Below, in pieces: positions 9,519-18,212 of a stretch of 64,000 nt of DNA. How positions within the stretch are numbered: position 1 is the stretch's first letter; every line of letters starts with the position of its first letter. A program made the position numbers and the translations under genes. Source of the stretch: GCA-020356105 sp964347475 (GTDB lineage: Bacteria; Pseudomonadota; Alphaproteobacteria; UBA8366; JADFVY01); assembly GCA_964347475.1 (NCBI GenBank), contig CAYFYY010000006.1, positions 23,574 to 87,573 of the forward strand. The letters are read 5' to 3'. The notes beneath the pieces were generated by a model, which saw only the letters and a list, made by a program, of their open reading frames with translations, made no database searches and was not told the DNA's origin.

Positions 9519-11159
9519 TCAGACCAGACGCGACTGTTCGATTGCGGCCTGGATGAACGATGCAAACAACGGGTGCGGTTCGAAAGGTTTCGATTTCAGC
9601 TCGGGATGGAATTGCACGCCGACGAACCAGGGGTGGTCGGTCAGCTCGATGATTTCCGGCAGCACGCCGTCGGGCGACATGCCCGAAAACACCATTCCCG
9701 CGTCTTCAAGCCTGTCACGATAGGCGATGTTGACCTCGTAGCGGTGGCGATGCCGCTCACTGATGTCCTGCTGGTTGCTGTAAATGCCGGCCACCTTGGA
9801 TCCGGGCTTCAGGCGGCACGGATAGGCGCCAAGCCGCATGGTGCCGCCGAGGTCGTCACTGCCGGTGCGCTGCTCGATCACATTGCCGCGCTTCCATTCG
9901 GTAAGCAGCCCGACCACGGGCTCCGCGCAAGGGCCGAACTCGGTCGATCCGGCTCCGGCAATTCCTCCAAGGTTTCGCGCCGCTTCGATCACAGCCATCT
10001 GCATCCCGAAGCAGATGCCGAAGAACGGAACGCGCCGCTCCCGCGCGAAGCGGACGGCCTCGACTTTGCCTTCCGCCCCGCGTTCGCCGAACCCGCCCGG
10101 CACGAGGATGCCGTTCACGCCCTCCAGCCGCAGCAATGTATCGGAATCGCTCTCGAATATCTCCGACTCGATCCAGTCCAGCTTGACGCGGACATTGTTG
10201 GCGATGCCGCCGTGGCCGAGCGCTTCGCTCAGCGACTTGTAGGCGTCGAGGAGGTTCGTGTACTTGCCGACAACGGCGATCGAGACCTCGCCTTCCGGCA
10301 CCTGCACCCGCTGCACGACGTTGTGCCATGCCGACAGGTCGACGTCTGCTTCGTGGCCCTTGTCCATACCGAACCGCTTCAGAACTTCGGTGTCGAATCC
10401 GGCCTCATGGTAATGGATCGGCACCTCGTAGATGGTGCCGACGTCCAGCGCCTCGATCACGCGCTCGGGCCTGACGTTGCAGAACAGAGCGAGCTTGCGT
10501 CGTGCATCCTCGGGAATCGGACGGTCCGAGCGGCAGAGGATGATGTCAGCCTGGACGCCGACGCTCAGCAGTTCCTTGACCGAGTGCTGCGTCGGCTTGG
10601 TCTTGATTTCGCCGGCTGCCGGGATATAGGGCAGCAGCGTGAGATGTACGAACAGAACCCGATCCCGGCCCAGCTCGTTGCCCAGCTGACGAATCGCCTC
10701 GACGAAGGGCAGCCCCTCGATATCGCCGACGGTGCCGCCGATCTCGCACAGCACGAAATCCTCGTCGGTCAGGTCCGACGTTATGAACGACTTGATGGCG
10801 TCGGTAATGTGAGGGATGACCTGGACGGTGGCGCCCAGATATTCGCCCCGGCGCTCCTTGGCGATCACGTCGGAATAGATCCGACCCGTGGTCACATTGT
10901 CGCTCTGCCGCGCAGCGACTCCGGTAAACCGCTCATAGTGCCCGAGGTCGAGGTCGGTCTCGGCCCCATCGTCGGTCACGTAGACCTCGCCGTGCTGGTA
11001 CGGGCTCATCGTGCCAGGATCGACATTGAGATAGGGGTCGAGCTTGCGCAGGCGGACCTTGTAGCCGCGCGCCTGCAGAAGCGCGCCGAGAGCCGCAGAT
11101 GCTATGCCTTTTCCCAGAGAGGAAACCACGCCGCCGGTGATGAAGATAAACCGCGTCAT
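9519..11159 (-). CDS. pyrG: CTP synthase
   Basis: PyrG makes CTP from UTP, ATP and glutamine. The 546-aa enzyme has the synthetase domain first (MTRFIFITGGVVSSLGKGI, with PYLNVDPGTMSPYQHGEV) and a class I glutamine amidotransferase domain after about residue 290, where the nucleophile Cys lies in GICFGMQMA and the catalytic His-Glu in FHPELKS. The ATG at 11159 is the family start; codons further upstream in frame are not conserved. It is in the minus-strand run tpiA-secG-pyrG-kdsA-eno. Confidence 0.96.
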   Translation of the reverse strand: MTRFIFITGGVVSSLGKGIASAALGALLQARGYKVRLRKLDPYLNVDPGTMSPYQHGEVYVTDDGAETDLDLGHYERFTGVAARQSDNVTTGRIYSDVIAKERRGEYLGATVQVIPHITDAIKSFITSDLTDEDFVLCEIGGTVGDIEGLPFVEAIRQLGNELGRDRVLFVHLTLLPYIPAAGEIKTKPTQHSVKELLSVGVQADIILCRSDRPIPEDARRKLALFCNVRPERVIEALDVGTIYEVPIHYHEAGFDTEVLKRFGMDKGHEADVDLSAWHNVVQRVQVPEGEVSIAVVGKYTNLLDAYKSLSEALGHGGIANNVRVKLDWIESEIFESDSDTLLRLEGVNGILVPGGFGERGAEGKVEAVRFARERRVPFFGICFGMQMAVIEAARNLGGIAGAGSTEFGPCAEPVVGLLTEWKRGNVIEQRTGSDDLGGTMRLGAYPCRLKPGSKVAGIYSNQQDISERHRHRYEVNIAYRDRLEDAGMVFSGMSPDGVLPEIIELTDHPWFVGVQFHPELKSKPFEPHPLFASFIQAAIEQSRLV

Positions 11160-11277
11160 GGACTTACGTTGTAGCCAAAGAGCGACCTGCACCCAAGCAC
11201 GAATTGCACCGGGCCGGGACGGCTCCGTTCGATTGTTCCGTCCTTGCCATCCGCGGCATGTTCCTGGTCGGACGCCG

Positions 11278-11601
11278 CTACTGCGAGAGCGGGACGCCCG
11301 GCTGACCGGGCTGCTCCGGCTGTGCCGGCGCGGCAGGCACCGCCGGCGCCTCGTCCATGATGGAGCGAGGTTCCATGCGACTGGAGGCCATGATTGCCAG
11401 GGTCAGGCTGGTCACGAAGAACGCGACCGCCAGAATCGCTGTCGTGCGGGTCAGAAGATTGGCGCTGCCGCGCACGCTGACGAGGCCGCCTCCCCCGCCG
11501 CCGCCGATCCCAAGGCCGCCGCCTTCACTGCGCTGCAGCAGGACGACGATGATCAGCGAGAGGATCACCAGCAGGTGGATAACGAGAATGATGGCTTCCA
11601 T
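11278..11601 (-). CDS. secG: Preprotein translocase subunit SecG
   Basis: SecG is the small accessory subunit of the SecYEG inner-membrane channel. The 107-aa protein shows two hydrophobic helices (about residues 2-24 and 56-76) separated by a loop with a glycine run (GGGLGIGGGGGGGLVSVRGS), then a Pro/Ala/Gln-rich tail. The helix pair and the conserved LQRSEGGGLG are diagnostic. It lies 149 bp downstream of tpiA and 118 bp upstream of pyrG, the usual alphaproteobacterial neighbourhood. Confidence 0.92.
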   Translation of the reverse strand: MEAIILVIHLLVILSLIIVVLLQRSEGGGLGIGGGGGGGLVSVRGSANLLTRTTAILAVAFFVTSLTLAIMASSRMEPRSIMDEAPAVPAAPAQPEQPGQPGVPLSQ

Positions 11602-11750
11602 AAAACTTTCCGGGGCCAGCGGTTATAAGAAAGCGGGCGGAGCTTCTTGCCCGGTCCGGCCGCGCTCGCGGCTTATTTAGCGAGTCATGTGCCGGATTGC
11701 CAGCGCCATCTTTCGCTGCCGTACGCCGACTGGTGCGGAACCCACCGACG

Positions 11751-12500
11751 TCACGGGCGGCTCGCCGCGATCGCGAGGAAATCCCGTGCATTCAGGCTGG
11801 CCCCGCCGATCAGTCCACCGTCGACCCCATCGATCGCGAGCAGCGATTCGGCATTCGACGGCTTCATCGACCCGCCGTACAGAATTCGCATCCCATCCGC
11901 GACCGCAGCACCGAATCGCGCAGCGATCTGGTCACGGATGTGCGTATGTACCTCGGCGACGTCGTCCGCGGTCGGCGTGCGACCAGTCCCGATCGCCCAG
12001 ACCGGCTCGTACGCGATCACCGTGTTTTCGTCGGTGGCGGTGTCGGGCAGCGACAGCTCGATCTGGCTGCCGATCCGCGCCAGCGTTCGGCCGGCGTCCC
12101 GCTCGTCCAGGGTCTCGCCGACGCAGACAATGGCGACCATCCCGGCGGCATGCGCCGACATGGTCTTGGCTCGAACCAAGGCATCGTCCTCGGCGTGATC
12201 GGCGCGGCGCTCGGAATGGCCAAGGATGACATGACTGCAGCCCGCATCCGCGAGCATGGGCGCCGCGATATCGCCTGTGTGCGCGCCGGCCTCCGCGAAA
12301 TGGCAGTCTTGGGCACCCAGCGCGACGGCACTGCCGGCAAGTGCCTCTGCGACCGGCGGGATCAGGACCGCCGGCGGGCAAACGAGCAAATCGCATCCCT
12401 GAACGGAACCGGCGGCGATGGCGCGAGCGAGAGAAACGGAGTCGGTCCGTAGTCCGTTCATTTTCCAGTTTCCGGCAATCAGCGGGATGCGGCTGGCCAT
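11751..12500 (-). CDS. tpiA: Triose-phosphate isomerase
   Basis: TpiA interconverts dihydroxyacetone phosphate and glyceraldehyde-3-phosphate. The 249-aa enzyme has GNWKMNG near the N terminus (substrate lysine), the catalytic histidine in ILGHSERR, the catalytic glutamate in AYEPVWAIGTG and the phosphate-binding YGGSMKPSNA. It is the first gene of the minus-strand run that continues through secG and pyrG to eno, so two glycolytic genes flank it. Its start is 206 bp from the divergent ppiD. Confidence 0.96.
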   Translation of the reverse strand: MASRIPLIAGNWKMNGLRTDSVSLARAIAAGSVQGCDLLVCPPAVLIPPVAEALAGSAVALGAQDCHFAEAGAHTGDIAAPMLADAGCSHVILGHSERRADHAEDDALVRAKTMSAHAAGMVAIVCVGETLDERDAGRTLARIGSQIELSLPDTATDENTVIAYEPVWAIGTGRTPTADDVAEVHTHIRDQIAARFGAAVADGMRILYGGSMKPSNAESLLAIDGVDGGLIGGASLNARDFLAIAASRP

Positions 12501-12616
12501 GCCTGTGCTCCTTCCTCGGTTCGCGACATCGCGTCGGTGTACCGGCGCCGCACCTGCCTTAACATGCGGTCAGTCGCTTGGCCATATCGGCGGGCATTTC
12601 GCTGGCGGATTGCCTG

Positions 12617-12646
12617 TTGCGATGCGCACCCGTGCGCCTCTATGAT
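12617..12646 (+). promoter_or_regulatory. Candidate promoter of ppiD-trpE
   Basis: A -35 TTGCGA (12617-12622) and a -10 TATGAT (12641-12646, five of six) are separated by 18 bp. The predicted transcript would start near 12653, about 54 nt before ppiD. The spacer contains a GCGCAC/GTGCGC palindrome. The matching divergent tpiA promoter was not clear to me. Confidence 0.45.
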
Positions 12647-12706
12647 GCCGCGCCGCGCCGGCCGCGCGTATTTTTGAGATGATCACCGCTATCACCGGGT
12701 CCGCCC

Positions 12707-14575
12707 ATGCTTCAGCAGCTTCGTACCTCCGCCGCCAGCCTTGTAGCCAAGCTACTCGTCGTCTTGCTGATCATCAGTTTCGCGGCGTGGGGCGTGACCG
12801 ACTACATCACTCAGGCCCAGCAGGACGATACCGTCGCCACCGTCGGCGACGTCTCGATTTCCGCCGCTGAACTTTCGACGGCGTTCCAGCGGGAGCTTAA
12901 TCGGTTTCGCGCGCAGGGCATCGAGCTTTCCTCGGAACAGGCACGCAGCCTGGGACTTCTCGATCAGGTTCTCGACCGTTTGATCTCGGCTCGGGTCTAT
13001 GAGGCGAGCGGCGAATGGCTCGGTTTGGCGGCCAGTGACGATATCGTACGCAGGGTTATCGCGGAAGAACCGTCTTTCTTCGACGAAACCGGGCGCTTCA
13101 GTCGCTCGCGCTATGAATTCATTCTCAGCCAGTCGGGTATATCCGAGGGGCAGTTCATCGCCGACGTGCGGCGCGACATCCTGCGACGCCAGATCCTCAA
13201 CAGCCTGGATTTCTCGGACAAGGCGCCCGACGCCCTGGTCACGACGCTGCATCGCTGGCGCGGCGAGAAGCGCGTGGCCACCTACGTCACCGTACCGGTA
13301 GACGCCGATTTGGATGTCGGCGAACCCGACGCGGCGACACTGCAGACGTTGCACCAGGAACAAGCCGAGCGCTTCACCGCGCCGGAGCGGCGGCGCCTGA
13401 GCTTCCTGCATCTCAACCGGAAAGTTGCGGAGAAGGAGATCGTCGTCACCGACGAGCAGCTGCGGCAGCGCTACGAAGAGAATCTTGCAGCCTACACCGA
13501 GCCCGAGACTCGCACTGTCCAACAAATTCTTGTGGCCGATGAGTCGGCGGCAAAACAAGCGTCCGGTGCGCTGCGTGAAGGCCGGACGTTCGAAAGTGTT
13601 GCCAAGCAGGTTGCCGACCTGGATGCGGCGGATCTTGAGCTCGGCACCTACAGTGCAGCGGCATTTCCCATGCCCGAGCTATGGGATTCCATTGCCGAAC
13701 TGGCCGAGGGGGAAGTCTCGGAACCCCAGGAGTCGCCGTTTGGCTGGCACATCTTCCGGGTCACCGCCATCGTTCCCGAATCCGTCACGCCCTTCGATGA
13801 AGCGCGCACCCGCATCGAGGAAGAGTTGAAGGCTGAGCAAACGGGTGACGTGCTCTGGCGCTTGTCGCGGGCGCTGGAGGACGAATTGGCGGGCGGGGCG
13901 ACCCTCGAGGAGGCCGGGGCGGCGCTTGCCGTACCGATACGGAAAACGGGATTGATCGACATCGGCGGTGCCGGTGTCGACGGCGAGCCGGCCGAAAACT
14001 TGCCTGGCGGAGATTTCCTCGACAACGCATTCCTGACCGTCAATGGCGAGTTGAGCTATGTCACCCAGCTTCCCGAGGGTGATTACTACCTCTTGCGGGT
14101 CGACGAAGTCGTGCCGTCGGCCCTGCGTCCGCTCGAGGACGTCCGTGATGAGGTTGCCGCCCTGTGGAAGGAGGAGCGCCGCCGCGAGGCGGCCCGGGAG
14201 CGTGCCCTCGCGATCGTTGCGCGTGTCGAGAACGGCGAGGCGCTGTCCGACGTTGCCGCCGCGGACGGGCTCGTCGTGAATGAGAGCAAACCGTTCGATC
14301 GGCGTGGCAACGGCGCGGATTCACCGCGCATCACGCCGCTGCTGGCCAGCGACATTTTCAAGATCCGGCCCGGGCAGGCCGCCATGGACGAGGCACCGGA
14401 CGGGTTTACCGTCGCGCAGCTCAAGTCGATCGAGGCGGCCGATCCGTCGAAACCCGGCGAGCTGCCCACCATCCTCGCCAATCAGATGATCGGCGACGTC
14501 GTGATTCAGTTCAACAACAGCGTGCGGCAGCGTTTCGGGGTGGAGGTCGACCGGGCCGCCCTCAACCGCTTCTAG
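12707..14575 (+). CDS. ppiD: Periplasmic folding chaperone, SurA-N/parvulin-type peptidyl-prolyl isomerase
   Basis: The 622-aa protein is anchored by one N-terminal transmembrane helix (about residues 14-32, KLLVVLLIISFAAWGV) and otherwise lies in the periplasm. A SurA-like N domain follows (AELSTAFQRELNRFRAQG, LDQVLDRLISARVYEAS), then a divergent PPIC/parvulin domain near 265-360 (RTVQQILVADES to FGWHIFRVTAI). PpiD proteins help newly exported proteins at the Sec translocon. Catalytic isomerase activity cannot be assured because the parvulin core is divergent. It lies 7 bp upstream of trpE and probably shares its mRNA, a pairing common in alphaproteobacteria. Confidence 0.88.
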   Translation: MLQQLRTSAASLVAKLLVVLLIISFAAWGVTDYITQAQQDDTVATVGDVSISAAELSTAFQRELNRFRAQGIELSSEQARSLGLLDQVLDRLISARVYEASGEWLGLAASDDIVRRVIAEEPSFFDETGRFSRSRYEFILSQSGISEGQFIADVRRDILRRQILNSLDFSDKAPDALVTTLHRWRGEKRVATYVTVPVDADLDVGEPDAATLQTLHQEQAERFTAPERRRLSFLHLNRKVAEKEIVVTDEQLRQRYEENLAAYTEPETRTVQQILVADESAAKQASGALREGRTFESVAKQVADLDAADLELGTYSAAAFPMPELWDSIAELAEGEVSEPQESPFGWHIFRVTAIVPESVTPFDEARTRIEEELKAEQTGDVLWRLSRALEDELAGGATLEEAGAALAVPIRKTGLIDIGGAGVDGEPAENLPGGDFLDNAFLTVNGELSYVTQLPEGDYYLLRVDEVVPSALRPLEDVRDEVAALWKEERRREAARERALAIVARVENGEALSDVAAADGLVVNESKPFDRRGNGADSPRITPLLASDIFKIRPGQAAMDEAPDGFTVAQLKSIEAADPSKPGELPTILANQMIGDVVIQFNNSVRQRFGVEVDRAALNRF

Positions 14576-14582
14576 CGTCGCA

Positions 14583-16097
14583 ATGAACGTCAAGCCGGCC
14601 TTTGCGGAGTTTGAACGCGTCTACGCCGCCGGCAGACCGCAGGTCGTGTCGACGTCGCTGATCGCGGATCTCGAGACACCGGTTTCGGCAATGCTCAAGC
14701 TTGCCGACGGGAAACCGAACAGTTTCCTGCTGGAATCGGTGGAGGGCGGATCGATCCGCGGACGGTATTCGTTCATCGGCCTGAAACCCGATTTGATCTG
14801 GCGCTGCTTCGGCGACCGGGCGGAGATCAATCGCGATGCCCGGTTCGACGTGGACGCGTTCGGACCATGCGACGGTGGCGCTCTCGAGTCGCTCCGAGCA
14901 GTGCTCGAGGAATCGGCGATCGAGTTGCCCGACGACATGCCGCCGATGGCCGCGGGGCTGGTCGGTTACATGAGTTACGACATGGTCCGGTTGATGGAAC
15001 GGCTGCCGGACGGCAACCCCCGGATCATCGATGTGCCGGATGGGCTGTTGGTGCGCCCGACCGTGATGGCAGTGTTCGACACCATCGAAGACCTCGTCAC
15101 CGTGATCACACCCGTCCGCCCGCAGCCGGGTGTCGACGCGCAGACGGCCTGGCGCGGCGCGCAGGAGCGGCTTGCCGACATTGTGGCCGACTTCGAGAGA
15201 TCTCTGCCCTATCGGCGGGAGCCGGGCACGATCACGGCCGAGTCGCCGGAACCCACATCGAACGTGACGCCTGCGGAGTTCTGTACCATGATCGAAGCGG
15301 CCAAGGAATACATCCTGGCCGGCGACATCTTTCAGGTCGTCCTGTCGCAACGGTTCGAGGTGCCGTTCGCACTGCCGCCCTTCGCGCTGTACAGGTCCTT
15401 GCGCCGCCTCAACCCTTCGCCGTTTCTGTTTTATCTCGATTTCGGGTCGTTCAGCATCGTCGGATCGAGCCCCGAAATCCTGGTGCGTCTGCGCGACGGC
15501 AAGGTCACGATCCGGCCGATCGCCGGCACCCGGCCGCGCGGCAAGGATGCCGCCGAAGACAAGGCGCTGGCCGCGGACCTGCTGTCGGATCCCAAGGAAC
15601 TGGCCGAACACCTGATGCTGCTCGATCTGGGTCGCAACGACGTCGGCCGGGTCGCACGCGTCGGCAGCGTTACGGTGACCGAGCAGATGAACGTCGAGTA
15701 CTACTCCCACGTCATGCACATCGTCTCCAACGTGGAAGGCGACATCGCACCGGAGTTCGATGCCCTCCAGGCCCTCGCCGCGGGATTTCCCGCCGGCACC
15801 GTCTCCGGCGCACCGAAGGTGCGAGCGATGGAGATCATCGACGAGTTGGAACCGGACCGGCGCGGCGTCTATGCCGGATGCATCGGCTATTTCGGCGCCA
15901 ACGGGGATATGGACACTTGCATCGCGCTGCGCACCGCGGTGGTCAAGGATGGCAGGATGTATGTCCAGGCCGGCGGCGGGATCGTCTACGACAGCAATCC
16001 GGAAAGCGAATTCCAGGAGAGCTGCAACAAGGCTCGCGCGCTACTGCGGGCTGCCGAGGAGGCCGTTCGTTTTGCCGCTGCCGGCGGCCGCGGCTAG
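14583..16097 (+). CDS. trpE: Anthranilate synthase component I
   Basis: TrpE forms anthranilate from chorismate with ammonia supplied by TrpG. The 504-aa protein has the N-terminal regulatory region with the feedback-site stretch LLESVEGGSIRGRYSF and the chorismate-binding domain with SPEILVRL, IAGTRPRGKD, LMLLDLGRNDVGRV, PAGTVSGAPKVRAMEIID and the final IVYDSNPESEFQESCNKA. It is encoded apart from trpGDC, which begin 5 kb to the right beyond a copper operon. No leader peptide or attenuator is possible in the 7-bp gap to ppiD. Its 3' end overlaps the opposite-strand deacetylase gene by 57 bp. Confidence 0.95.
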   Translation: MNVKPAFAEFERVYAAGRPQVVSTSLIADLETPVSAMLKLADGKPNSFLLESVEGGSIRGRYSFIGLKPDLIWRCFGDRAEINRDARFDVDAFGPCDGGALESLRAVLEESAIELPDDMPPMAAGLVGYMSYDMVRLMERLPDGNPRIIDVPDGLLVRPTVMAVFDTIEDLVTVITPVRPQPGVDAQTAWRGAQERLADIVADFERSLPYRREPGTITAESPEPTSNVTPAEFCTMIEAAKEYILAGDIFQVVLSQRFEVPFALPPFALYRSLRRLNPSPFLFYLDFGSFSIVGSSPEILVRLRDGKVTIRPIAGTRPRGKDAAEDKALAADLLSDPKELAEHLMLLDLGRNDVGRVARVGSVTVTEQMNVEYYSHVMHIVSNVEGDIAPEFDALQALAAGFPAGTVSGAPKVRAMEIIDELEPDRRGVYAGCIGYFGANGDMDTCIALRTAVVKDGRMYVQAGGGIVYDSNPESEFQESCNKARALLRAAEEAVRFAAAGGRG

Positions 16098-17378
16098 CTG
16101 GCTTCGAGCTTCGGCTCCATACGCGAGCTTGACGATCGCGCTCACCGGTACGAGGTCGAGCCCGCGTGCCCGCGCCGCCGGAATCCACTGCGCCAGAACG
16201 TCGACGGTCACGTCGTGGGGATGACCGATGGCAATGGCATGGCCGCGCTGTCGTGCGACGCGTTCCAGCACCGCAAGCTGTGCCAGGATGCTTTCGGCGT
16301 CGAGTTCGTTGTCGAGGAAGACCTGCCGGCTGGCATGGGGCAGGTCCATGTTGCGGGCCAGTTCGGCGCCGACGGTCCTGCTGTCGGTCCGCGAGTCGAG
16401 GAACATCAGGCCGCGGGCGTTCATTTCGGTCAGCAGCGGCTCCACCAAGTCGGGCCGGGCCATGAATTTGCTGCCCATATGGTTGTTGACCCCGACATAA
16501 CCGTCGAACTGCGCCAACGCCCAGCGGAACCGACGCATGATCTCATCGTCGTCAAGCGACGTTAACAGGGCGTTCGGGCCGGGGTCGACGGCGTCGCTGC
16601 CCGGCTCCATCGGGATATGCAGCAGGAGTTCATGGCCGTTGTCGCGCGCCCGGCGCGTCTGTTGCTCCAGGTTCCGGCTGTATGGGATGAAGGCGATCGT
16701 AAGTGGGGCCGGCAGCTCGATGGCCCGCGCGGTCCGCGCCTCGGCGACACCGGCGTCGTCGATGACGATCGAAATCATCGGCCTCCGGCCCGGCGCGTGT
16801 TCGGTCTCAACCGCGTTGGCGAGCCATTGCGGACGGACCGAGGGCGCCGGCGGTTGCCCGTCATGCCGGTAGGGCAAGTCCGGCAACGGCGGGCGCGCGG
16901 GACCACTCTCAACGCCGTCTCGGTGACGGCCATCCGAAAGGTCGAGCAGAGGCAATGCCGACGCCAGGTTTTCGTCCTGATCGGCCGCCCCTCCGTTGCG
17001 TGCCACGAGGACACCGGGTGCCGGCTCGACGACGCCGCGTGTCAAACCACGCCATTGTGACGGCATCTGCGCTTCGAAATCTGCGGATGGGGTCGGTTCC
17101 GGCATCGCTATCACGCGACGATCCCGATGCGGGACCGCACGATCCGTCGTGGCCACGGCAACGCTCTGCGGCGCCGGGCCGCGATCGCGCAGCGCGTGTC
17201 CGACGAGGACGACGAGGCCCGCCAAGGCAATGACCGCGATGCCAACCGCGGTGCCGAACATGACGGGACTACGGCCCGGGATCTCCGGCAGGCGAATTCG
17301 GGCGATCCGCTGCGCCACGCGGCCGCATGCGAGACGAAGCCGGGCTGCCGGCGCCGCCAGTTGGCGGCATTTTAACAT
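16041..17378 (-). CDS. Divergent polysaccharide deacetylase family protein (DUF610/YibQ-like)
   Basis: From the ATG at 17378 the protein is 445 aa. An N-terminal basic stretch is followed by one transmembrane helix (about residues 43-62, VMFGTAVGIAVIALAGLVVLVG), a low-complexity linker of about 130 residues and a C-terminal domain starting at MISIVIDDAG. That domain has LTIAFIPYS, HELLLHIPMEP, GVNNHMGSKFM and FLDSRTDSRTV, matching the divergent polysaccharide deacetylases. Family members are periplasmic and their substrate is unproven. The frame stays open to 17693, but that part is arginine-rich and unlike a protein. The 3' end overlaps trpE by 57 bp in convergent orientation. Confidence 0.8.
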   Translation of the reverse strand: MLKCRQLAAPAARLRLACGRVAQRIARIRLPEIPGRSPVMFGTAVGIAVIALAGLVVLVGHALRDRGPAPQSVAVATTDRAVPHRDRRVIAMPEPTPSADFEAQMPSQWRGLTRGVVEPAPGVLVARNGGAADQDENLASALPLLDLSDGRHRDGVESGPARPPLPDLPYRHDGQPPAPSVRPQWLANAVETEHAPGRRPMISIVIDDAGVAEARTARAIELPAPLTIAFIPYSRNLEQQTRRARDNGHELLLHIPMEPGSDAVDPGPNALLTSLDDDEIMRRFRWALAQFDGYVGVNNHMGSKFMARPDLVEPLLTEMNARGLMFLDSRTDSRTVGAELARNMDLPHASRQVFLDNELDAESILAQLAVLERVARQRGHAIAIGHPHDVTVDVLAQWIPAARARGLDLVPVSAIVKLAYGAEARSQLAAAAGSGKTNGLLGSPQ

Positions 17379-17767
17379 AAGCCGAGCCGAGGCCCGCGCG
17401 AAGACCCGCACCCAGGCGGACCGCCCGCGAACGGCCAGTTCGCGACAGGTTTCGCGAACCGGGATCGATGTCAAAGAACCAGCGAGGCGGCAGCCGAACA
17501 TGCCCGCACGGCGCGCAACCCTGCTCGCACCAGCGGTCAGCGGCAGGAGGCGCCACCGCAGCCGGTCGTGCCGGCATACAGCTGGCGCAGCCGGCGCAAT
17601 CGCACGCCGACGCCGACGGATCATCCGCCGGCGGCCGATCGGTCGTGGGGCACTATTACGCCGCATCATTCCCTCGCATATCCCGCATCGCACAGGGTAA
17701 CGGGGAAAGCGTTACCGGCCAACCGTTTCAAAATCGTTGAGACGTTGTATTTTTTCGGCGTTGCCAG
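17379..17767. other. 389-bp stretch without a supported gene
   Basis: The deacetylase frame is open through most of this stretch, but its translation is arginine-rich low complexity and I do not support it as coding. A 7-bp stem GGTAACG/CGTTACC with a GGGAAAG loop lies at 17696-17716, 52 bp past the cueR stop on the minus strand. It has no following T tract on that strand, so it is only a weak candidate terminator. Nothing else stands out. Confidence 0.4.
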
Positions 17768-18169
17768 TCAGGCGTCGACCAGTTCTCCGGCCAGCCCTTC
17801 GAGGATCGGACAGTCGGGCCGGTCATCGCCGTGGCAGCGATGCGTCAGGTCCAGGAGCGTGTCGCGCATCCGTTGCAGTTCCCCGATCTTGCGGTCGACC
17901 GCCGCAATATGGGCCGTGGCCAGTGCCTTCACGTCGGCACTGGCACGTTTCTGGTTGCGCCACAGATCCAGCAACATCGACACGTCCTTGACGCTGAACC
18001 CCAGATTCCGGGCATGGTGGATGAAGCTCAGGGTCTGGACGTCCTTCTCGCTGTAGGTCCGGTAGCCGCTATCCGTGCGGCTGGCCGGTGCGATCAGGCC
18101 GATGCTCTCATAATAGCGGATCGTCTTGGCACTCACATTCGACTGCTTCGCAGCTTGTCCAATATTCAT
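17768..18169 (-). CDS. cueR: Cu(I)-responsive MerR-family regulator CueR/HmrR
   Basis: The 133-aa activator has the MerR winged helix-turn-helix (MNIGQAAKQSNVSAKTIRYYESIGLI), a dimerisation helix and the C-terminal metal loop C112-HGDDRPD-C120. These two cysteines and Ser77 sit at the same numbers as the Cu(I)/Ag(I)/Au(I)-sensing residues of E. coli CueR. It follows copA by 43 bp behind a strong GGAGGATTTAG ribosome site, so it is the last gene of the operon copZ-copA-cueR and should control its own synthesis. Its predicted operator lies upstream of copZ at 20971-21001. Confidence 0.92.
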   Translation of the reverse strand: MNIGQAAKQSNVSAKTIRYYESIGLIAPASRTDSGYRTYSEKDVQTLSFIHHARNLGFSVKDVSMLLDLWRNQKRASADVKALATAHIAAVDRKIGELQRMRDTLLDLTHRCHGDDRPDCPILEGLAGELVDA

Positions 18170-18212
18170 CTAAATCCTCCGTTTCCCGCTACTTTTCATT
18201 GATATGTTTGAT

